In this document: piece by piece, positions 56,201-64,000 of the stretch
How the letters are laid out: the number at the start of each line of letters is the position of its first letter
Position numbering within the stretch: position 1 is the stretch's first letter
Made by a program: the position numbers and the translations under genes
The notes under the pieces: generated by a model
The model's database searches: none
What the model was told of the DNA's origin: nothing
Seen by the model: the letters and a program-made list of their open reading frames with translations, nothing else
Origin: Halichondria panicea
Lineage: Eukaryota; Porifera; Demospongiae; Suberitida; Halichondriidae
DNA: 64,000 nt
Assembly (NCBI RefSeq): GCF_963675165.1
Contig: NC_087377.1
Coordinates: 11,146,632 to 11,210,631, forward strand
Direction: 5' to 3'

Positions 56201-59200
56201 ATCGTGTGGTACAAGAACCAGAACAGTGCTGTACGAAAAGAGCTCATTCGAACTGAGTACACTGACGAACCTAATGCTGTGACAGAACTCTACTTTTCTA
56301 ACTTGAGAAGGAGTGATGCTGGTTTGTACACAGTTGTCATACAGAATACGTTCTCCCAGTTGTCTCCGGAGTTAAGAAGAGTCCAGACCAGTTTCAGACT
56401 AGACGTGACAGGTCAGCTGTGTAAACATGTACATTGTAGCCTAAGGACGTGCTAATTGGTGTTTTGTTTCAATCAATGTTCTCGTGTTCTTTTTTAATAG
56501 TTTATCCTGTGGCTCCTTCGAACATCCATTTCATTGATATCAGTTCCACTCAAGCGAAAGTTCAATGGGAACTGACCAATGAGAACGAAGACGATCGCCC
56601 TGACAACATCACAGCTCGGCTCTATTACACAAACGGAACAATTGTATCGCAACACATTGTGAATGGAACAAGTACAGAGCTAGTATTGTATCTCATACCT
56701 GGAACAGAATATAAATTATTAATGACGTCAGCCAACATCGATGGAGAAGTCAACAGTATAGAGAGAAATTTCATGAGCATTGATGGACGTAAGTGCCTCA
56801 ATTAAATTATACATCGGATGAGTAGCCTTTGATCAATTAAGTCCATTAACCTCGTTAATTACCGAGCTTCTTGTGTGGCTAAGGTACTACGTACCTGCTT
56901 CTAATTGTACAATGATTATTAGAGAGGTTTTACAGTAGCACAATAATTAGTTTTAGTGTTATGGTGAAGTCTGTAACATCGTTGCTTTGCTATAAATAGT
57001 TGCATGGGGTTGGAGGTGACCTCTTTCAAGTTACACTTTGCAATTAAGATATTGATATTAGTATATGACGAGAAATGCTTTTAGCGAGCAATTAATAAGA
57101 GCTACACAACCAGACCACTATAATGTACCACTTGCAATTAGGTAAGCTATGAATACCATTTAGCTAATTGGCGGAAAATGAGTCCCTTGTCTCTGAGGCC
57201 TTTGTTCCTGACCAAAGTCCATTAAGAGATGTTGATCCATCCGTGCGTGCATGGGGGAGGTAGAGGGAATACATATCAGGTGGTATTACGACTTACCTCA
57301 TAATCATAACTGTATAGCGGCAAAGAAAACAACATTATCATATTTTACCATGCGTAAGTCTGCAAATCAGATTATGTTGCTTGTCGAAGCTCACTATAAA
57401 TAGAGTTGGTTGCATGAAAATAAGAGTTTATTTTTGCAGTAGCTTACAAACTTTTAATGTAGTCTGCCTACGAATTATTGCTCATGCAATGAAGATAGGG
57501 GCAGTTCACATCACACTATAAATAGAGTTGGTTGCATGAAAAGAGTTTATTTTTGCAGTAGCATGAGCAATAATTCGTAGGCAGACTACATTAAAATGTT
57601 GTAAGCTGTTCACATCACACTGTAAAGTTTAAACTGCAGAATAGCTCAATACGATATTGCATCGTATACCGTATTACATTGCATGATCTCATTCTTGTCA
57701 CCAACTCGCCACACAGCTCCCAGCTCACCTCACCTGACTGTTGAGAGAATTGGATCGGCCGTCTTCAACATCACCATTAGCCTCGCCTACACAGGAGGTG
57801 GTAATATAACTCAGTTCATATTGGAGGTAAGGAGCAAGGAGAATCCAACTGCTGGTTGGAGATCTTTAGGTGCATTCGAAGCAGTGCCTACCGGTAATAT
57901 TTTGGAATGGAGAGTGATTGCAATGCATGATCAGTACCTGTCAGAGCAAGGTCTGGAGTTTAGAATTGCTACTATGAATACGAGAGGACATGTCAGTGAG
58001 CCATCTCTGCACCTAGAACCTTACGGTGAGTCAGTCCATGTGTTATATCTGACTAAACTGATGATTTACATTCTTGTTGACCCTTTACTATGTGCAATAC
58101 AATCTTAGCTTTTTACACTGACGATCATTATTTACTGATGATTTACATTTGTGTTGACCCTTTACCCATGTGCAATACAATCTTAGCTTTTTACACTGAC
58201 GATCATTATTGACTGATGATTTACATTTGTGTTGACCCTTTACCATACACAATACAATTGTAGCTTTTTAAAGTGACAATCATTATTGACCACTATCAAC
58301 GATTTTAGTGTAGCGACCATTAGCACATGTCAATGTGTGTTTTACCTGTTCTCTATGGTACACAGATCTACCTGGACCTCCAACACAGCCCAACCACATC
58401 TCCTCCACTCATGACTCCCTCCTCATTCAAGTGCAACTGTCCTCTCTTGGTTCAGGTCCTATCATTGCCGTACACGTGTTGTTCGAGGACTTCAACCGAA
58501 CCTTGGAGATTCGCCCGTACTCCCTGGGAGAGCTAGTGCAGGTACGAATAGAAGGCCTGCAGTCAAACACTATATATCGGTTCGTAGTGATAGCCGAGAA
58601 CTATGGTGGTCTTGGAGAACCTAGTCCCGTGCTCGAGGCTGCTACTGGTAAGTGTGTGTATGTGTAGTATATCTTTACTAGTACATACAATCTCATGTAC
58701 CGTAAAACCTCGATTTAAAGCGACACTTTTAAATAATTACGTTTTGCAAAAGTAGAGTTTTAATGTACACAAAAAAATGAATTTATATGGTGCTATAATA
58801 TGGGCGAAATGTCCAAGTGTCGCTTATTTACAGGGTCGCCTTAAATAGAGGTTTTACGGTATATACGTATAAATATAGAGCAAGGCACTGTATCAAGCTA
58901 AGTGCATCTACGTATTTGTACACTTGAGCTGTGGGTTAGTCTTTTATATTCATGAGTGACTTCACAGAGCAAGTGGGTTTCCCCATTGGTCATCTTGAAA
59001 CTGTTAAAACTGTTTAGCTAGAGTACAATGACGTGCTTATGACAATCATTGCTTCATTCAGTAAACACACACTGTGAAGCTGAAGTGTATCGTTTTATTT
59101 TAAGCTTATATGGCAATAGTTATGAGATTGTATGAGTGAATGTTAGTTTATTAATCAAAAAGCTAGCTGTAATAATAATTTTTATACCTCTGCATCCTGT

Positions 59201-62200
59201 TGATATACTAATAATAATTGTAGCAACGTATGTTTGTTTTGTAAACAGACGCAGATTTAAAAGTTTTAACCAGCGTTTTTTTTTCAAGCTGTAGATATTA
59301 CATCTACATCCTGTAACGCCCCCGTGTTGTAGTTGTTTTGTTTTGTAAACATACACTGATTTAAACAAAACTACGTGATTCTTTATTTACTTTTTAGCAA
59401 CTATTTTGTCAACAAGGTATCTGTTGGTTTCCTTCCACACTGTTCATTCACGTGTTCTCCCCCCACCTCCCCCACACGCCCACTGTAGAGAAGCTGCCTC
59501 CTGTCCCGCTGTACGGTGTGGTGTTGATTTCAATAGGTACCGCCATAGCGATTATCCTGGGCGTGGCCATCCTCGCTATAGTGGTGCGTCACATCTACAG
59601 CGTGCAGAAAGAGAAGAGGCAGTATAGAGTTGGTTCAGGTGCGTGACTGAGTGTCTACAGTATCTTAATGTCTGTACGTATATAGTGCATTTGGTTTTCT
59701 ACAAAATAAGCTATTCTGAAAACCTAGTGGTTTATCCATTGACTTGGACAATATTTTGAGAAGCTACATGGTGTACGTGGTGGTTGACTCATTTTCGAAC
59801 TGTTTCTAAAACTATAATTACGCCTCGCAACAACTCAACTGCTTTTCATTATTTACAAGGCTTTCAATTGCTTATACCCATAATGTATACCCACAGACAA
59901 GTATGAAAACCCCTCGTTAACTACGAATGTACAATGTATATCCTCCGCAAAGCTACTTCCTAGACCCCCCTCGTATATCAACCATTCCTTCACGCCTGCT
60001 CCTTCTACACATCAATCACCATTAATTACTAGACTATCTGGTTACAGTAGGCAGTGCCCTGTATAAAGGAACACTTCCTTGTAATGTTTGGGGTGGGACT
60101 GTCTCCTGTCACAGTGTATTAGACTGCCTGTCTATGTTTACGGTTTGTCTTTATAATAATTATCCCCGTGATGCCTGTTTGATAACTCTGACTGACTGAT
60201 AGGTCAAACGTAATCATGCAACAAACATGTGCATGTACCTGTATAATCATGCAACGACATCTACATGTGAACGTGCCCATTTTTCTTTCATTTCACTTTA
60301 ATCTCTAGAGGAGGGGCGTGTGTATACCAAGCATTTTCGATTTTGGAGGGAATTGTAATTATTGTGTGGGCTGCAGTGAGCAATGTAGGTAGAGTTAATT
60401 TTAAACGGGCCATGCAAAATGTTACCAAAAATAGCCTGTGTACATGTACATGTATGCTTAGTGGCACCATTCTGTGTAAAATGATATGAGAATGGAATGT
60501 CTTATACGAGTGCCTACACAATGCACATAGTTGGAGCTACTGCCCGTGAAAGTTGAAGGGTAACATTAGACGGATCTCTTAATGATATTCATTTTTCTGT
60601 TTGTACAGGGTCCCGCTCTGAAGCCTGCAAGACTAGCACTGGATCGGACAAGCTGTAAGTTTACTGATATAATTATAAGTTACGTAATTATTACACTACT
60701 TTCGGTTTTTGATGCACTGTATGCACTTTTATAGCGACATGTATAATTATGGACAACCAGTGAACATCTGATTTCATTGACCTTAACATTTTCATACTCA
60801 ATTAATGGTAATGGTTTTCATGATCAGCTAAAGGTCACCTTATTCAGTGTGCACTTAGTGTTGTTTGGGTTAGTGTACTATCATCAAGGGAGACCCCCCC
60901 TGCCAGTTCACGAGCGTATTCACGTCTTGCTAATATTTTGACGTCTGGTTGTAATCGGCCAATTTGGGTAATCACGTCCACATCTCTATGCTCTAGTGCA
61001 TGAGCCTCCAGCACGTACAATACAGAGCCTGAGGGTGATTTGGCTGATTAACTACGTTCTCCCAAGCTGCTCTCTATGGGGCATAGGACTAGCCAATTGT
61101 CGAGACAGACAAATTGATTGTAACCGTGCGATGAATTCCCTGTGGTCATTGTATTCATAGGATCGAGCCAACACAAGCCTTGATTGCATTAGCCAATACT
61201 GTTTCTTGATACGTACACAGCGAGCATAGATATCGATATCCCATAAAATGCACATAATTTATTTTGATTGTCTCTACCCGCCTCCTCCTACAGAGTGTCG
61301 AGTACGAAGCGCCCCCCTCTCCCCAAGACCCCCACCCAGGCGAGCACTCAATCCTCCGTCACTTCCGAAAATCCTCGTCCCAGTTCCCAATCTGCTTACT
61401 CTCGTCAAGGCTCCACCTCCACCTATCCCCTCTCTCCTCAGCGGACCATCAGTACCAGCGACGGAGGGTCGCCCATCGAGGAGTTCGAGTTTAATCATCG
61501 CCCAGACTCGGTTGCTATGAGCAACGAATCGGAATCGGATGTGAATTACCCGCGCTATTTATATCGAGTGTCACCATCACCTCCCAGCGTCTCCATGCCC
61601 CATCAGCTCATCGCCCCCGCCCCAGTCATTGTAAGTGTGTGTGCGTGCGTGTGTGTGTGTGTGTGTGCGTGTGTGTGTGTGTGTGTGTGCGTGCGTGCGT
61701 GTGTGTGTGTGTGCGTGTGCGTGTGTGTGTGTGTGCGTGCGTGCGTGCGTGTGCGTGTGTGTGTAGTGGGGTATACGTATGGGCTTGATTGTATTTTGCT
61801 ATATAATAGTCAATGTATACTCGATCTAGCTATGATAGATAGTTTAAGTAAAATATATATGTGTGGAGGGCAATGTATGTGCTTGACTGTGTTTAATGTA
61901 CTGTTTCATTAAGTAATTATTGATCTTCATTTTCGAGTTATACTCTTCTTACATTGAAGGCAGTTGCAGAATTAGTGCCGTGTGGGGGGAGGGGGGGAGA
62001 GGGGATTGTGTTTGCTGTGTGTAATGTGTCTGTCTACCCCATATAGAGTTACTTTCCCTGCCACTCCATTATGCTTATTTCCTGTAGTAAATTCCATCGA
62101 TCTAAGTTGGATAGGATTTTATATAATTATTTACACTTAACAAAGGCTAGACATAGTAACGCATACTTTATCCTGTAATCCTGGTTGATCTGTTGACACG

Positions 62201-63601
62201 GAAGGTTAGGCCGATTTAGAAGCCGGATTTATCAATAATACGGTCACTACATGTAAGTAAACAGTCTGTTCCCGGTAGTAACCCGACACTATTGGTGGGT
62301 CTGTGAAGTAGCAGTGGGTGTACATTGTTGCAGTGTTTTCTCAGATTCATTCTGGAACTATAATATATAATATATGATTATAGCATTAGACAAATTGTAC
62401 GAATAATTGTTCGATTCTGTGTACATGTATATAAATTTATAATTACCGTATAGCGGGTAAGTTTCGTGGGGTAAAAAATTCGTTCAACTCGAGAAAAGGT
62501 GGTTTTCGTGAGTAAAAATTTAATTTAGTCTCGTGGCTGCACGGCATTCCTACGTTCCGGTAAGCCACGCCTACTTTCGTGGAGGTCAGCCTGCCCACGA
62601 AAATAACGAATATTTTCCCCCTCGAAAATTACCCGCTATACGGTATGCAGTTTTTTACATTGTAAATGTGTTCGAAAATTTTAATTTCCTGGATTACCAA
62701 AAAGTGACACATGGAAAAGTTTATTTCTCCACCATCTGGACAAACAGTTTTTAATGTCACACCTACGAGCGCCAATTAGCTCAGTAACAATAACATGTGA
62801 TGTTAATTATACACGCCCAAAATAGGCGCATTTCATTTTAACACCCTCAAGCTGTAAAACCTAATGTCATAGTAAATAATTATAGAGATGCGTTGCCCTG
62901 AAAGTCGTTCTCCATGGTAACATGCACTCGTAGGCTTACGATAGTAGGTAAATTTTGGAATGAAAAATTTAGAATACTTAAACTAAATGTTATACGTAAC
63001 ATACTCCTCATGTTTCTGTAGCATCAGAAGAGGACTGATTCGATTGCATGACCCCCTCCACTCTACACCCTTTCATCCAAACAATAAACAATAAATTTCT
63101 GGCATTTAGACAAATCTTCTGGGGATAATTACTGGCTTCAATAGAGCGTGACATTTCATGACATTGCAATTATGCCCACTTACTGGGAGACGTTGTTTGC
63201 ATTAGTAATGTCGACTGTTTTGAACTTGCCTAGTTGCGATTCAGCACACAAGTGCGTGCATTTTGCGAAATCTTCTTATACTAGCTGTTACAGTAGAGAT
63301 GGGAGAAAACCATGTCAAGTCACGTAGGAATGCTTACATATTATTGCATTGGTTTCAATTCAGTATAATTCTATTACCTATAATACCCCATTTTGTACAC
63401 TCTGTTTACATACCATTGCATGACAACATGTTTGAGTAACCCCCCCTCCACGCATTACATCATCGTACTCCCACCCCCATGCAGTCGCTCCACTCGATGC
63501 AATCCTATCCCTCCACGATCACTAACCTCACTGCCTCCAGCGACAGCACAAGAGACAGCATCATCCTCAGCCCTACCGAGTTCAGAGCCACTAACGTTTG
63601 A
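50202..63601 (+). CDS. Gene D: Ig3-FN3x3 transmembrane receptor, PDZ-type tail (~836 aa)
   Basis: Exons: 50202-50295, 54964-55087, 55358-55554, 55747-55998, 56097-56411, 56501-56788, 57717-58025, 58366-58647, 59489-59638, 60609-60654, 61294-61630 and 63485-63601 (2511 bp in frame). The signal peptide ends near residue 30. Ig1 (~32-138) is split by an intron at the same place as in B/C (W-I-H-K-G-E versus W-I-H-N-G-D). Ig2 (~139-222) keeps both cysteines (L-N-C ... Y-V-C). Ig3 (~223-327) has none. Three FN3 fill ~328-620, and the first is on one exon, unlike B/C. The membrane helix is ~632-654. The tail carries an SH3-ligand-like K-R-P-P-L-P-K, many Ser/Pro, Y-P-R-Y-L-Y, and ends R-A-T-N-V, a class I PDZ-ligand pattern. 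Oldest-looking member of the trio. Confidence 0.88.
50296..54963. other. Gene D intron 1, with internal duplication
   Basis: 4.7 kb without a supported exon. 51316-51470 and 51584-51775 are diverged direct copies sharing 'ttttgtgtgattcaagtggt' and 'gagtgtttcctctttaatct'. The longest open frame here (minus strand, 54367-54729) shows no domain. Confidence 0.7.
57392..57607. repeat. Interleaved direct and inverted repeat in gene D intron
   Basis: 'cactataaatagagttggtt' begins direct copies at 57392 and 57513. Inside, 57442-57487 is inverted at 57561-57607 ('gtagtctgcctacgaattat' and its complement). It lies in the intron between the first and second FN3 exons (56789-57716). Confidence 0.8.
58059..58290. 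repeat. Three ~77-bp tandem copies in gene D intron
   Basis: Copies start near 58059, 58136 and 58214, each opening 'tgatgatttacatt' and carrying 'gttgaccctttac' and 'tagctttttac/aaa'. A single related stretch lies in the intron before the second FN3 exon of genes B and C (for example 45232-45280). Confidence 0.85.
58700..58859. mobile_element. 160-bp MITE with TA target duplication
   Basis: Ends CCGTAAAACCTCGATTTAAA and, inverted, CCGTAAAACCTCTATTTAAG, flanked by TA (58698-58699, 58860-58861). It lies in the intron before the gene D TM exon, which is 841 bp and otherwise shows nothing recognisable. Confidence 0.82.
61637..61763. repeat. GT/GTGC microsatellite behind gene D exon 11
   Basis: About 125 bp of GT and GCGT repeats starting 6 bp after the exon boundary at 61630-61631. 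It stays open for some distance in the exon frame (alternating C and V), so intron retention would add a Cys/Val-rich tail. The rest of the intron, to 63484, holds MITE 62446-62643 and nothing else I can identify. Confidence 0.9.
62446..62643. mobile_element. MITE, family M1, with TA target duplication
   Basis: Ends CCGTATAGCGGGTAAGTTTC and, inverted, CCGTATAGCGGGTAATTTTC, flanked by TA (62444-62445, 62644-62645). Internal 'ttcgtgg' motifs are also inverted. 198 bp, non-coding. Confidence 0.85.
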
Positions 63602-63670
63602 TCCTCGGAAAATCACGCTTTTATCTCTTCATCTCTCAAAATTGGCAAATAGTAATGGACCTAATTCATC

Positions 63671-63676
63671 AATAAA
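63671..63676 (+). terminator. Polyadenylation signal of gene D
   Basis: Canonical AATAAA 70 bp after the gene D stop codon. A second AATAAA at 63979-63984 could serve a longer 3' UTR. Confidence 0.6.
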
Positions 63677-64000
63677 CACTTAACAACAGAATAGTAGTCA
63701 CTGTTAGTACTTGTTGTGAAGTTACGTATTTTTGCCTCGATCATCACTTTTTTGACACACTTGTTGGCAATTGTTTTTATTACTACGACAACACACATCA
63801 CTCTTAGAGACCAGGTTTTGGTAGTTTGCATTAATTGTTTGGCAGTTTTCTTAGTTTGTGACTTCCCCTCCTCATTACCACTTCAATACATTCACTTTTC
63901 ATGTTCTCACGGTAACTTAACTATATACTAGTTTCTGTTGGCTTTGATGTCATGTACAGTTTTCATTTTGGCACTGTTAATAAAAATTAATGTATCCGGG

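Overview
This window is metazoan genomic DNA. Its protein-coding capacity lies in short exons with GT-AG boundaries, the exons match extracellular modules (EMI, CCP/sushi, vWA, EGF, Ig, FN3), and the remaining DNA is AT-rich and full of foldback/MITE elements. The CCP consensus, the EMI-CCP-vWA combination and the Ig/FN3 receptors suggest a sponge (probably a demosponge). That assignment is an inference from protein style, not a database match. All recognised genes lie on the + strand. Exon coordinates come from reading frames, splice consensus and paralogue comparison. The four complete models have coding lengths divisible by three: 5127, 2136, 2349 and 2511 bp.

Layout. (1) 441-1505: five CCP exons of a gene (A1) whose 5' end is off-window and whose 3' part looks deleted. 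(2) 1949-8389: gene-poor DNA with repeats. (3) 8490-16828: gene A2, a secreted protein of about 1708 aa (signal peptide, EMI-like, 15 CCP, furin-like site, hemicentin/VWA7-type vWA and beta-sandwich region, C-terminal EGF). Its CCP array is a homogenised tandem exon array. (4) 17696-36397: gene B, an Ig3-FN3x3 single-pass receptor of about 711 aa with a short Tyr-rich tail. (5) 37157-37440: a decayed piece of a second A-type gene (vWA-region splice junction plus EGF exon). (6) 38214-49808: gene C, about 782 aa, with an ectodomain nearly identical to B but a different Ser/Pro-rich tail over three further exons. (7) 50202-63601: gene D, about 836 aa, a more diverged paralogue whose tail is of the C type.

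The locus appears to have grown by duplicating a cassette [EMI/CCP/vWA/EGF secreted protein + Ig/FN3 receptor]. A block of about 13.5 kb (about 16.7-30.3 kb) recurs as about 9.5 kb (about 37.3-46.8 kb). Several mobile elements present in only one copy entered after the duplication. B and C share ectodomain and membrane segment but differ completely in the cytoplasm: B has four YxxPhi-like tyrosines, while C and D end in class I PDZ-ligand-like Thr-X-Val. This paired-receptor layout next to an expandable CCP protein resembles the general design of allorecognition or innate-immune receptor complexes in other invertebrates. That function is a hypothesis only.

No tRNA, rRNA, CRISPR array or bacterial-type gene was seen.
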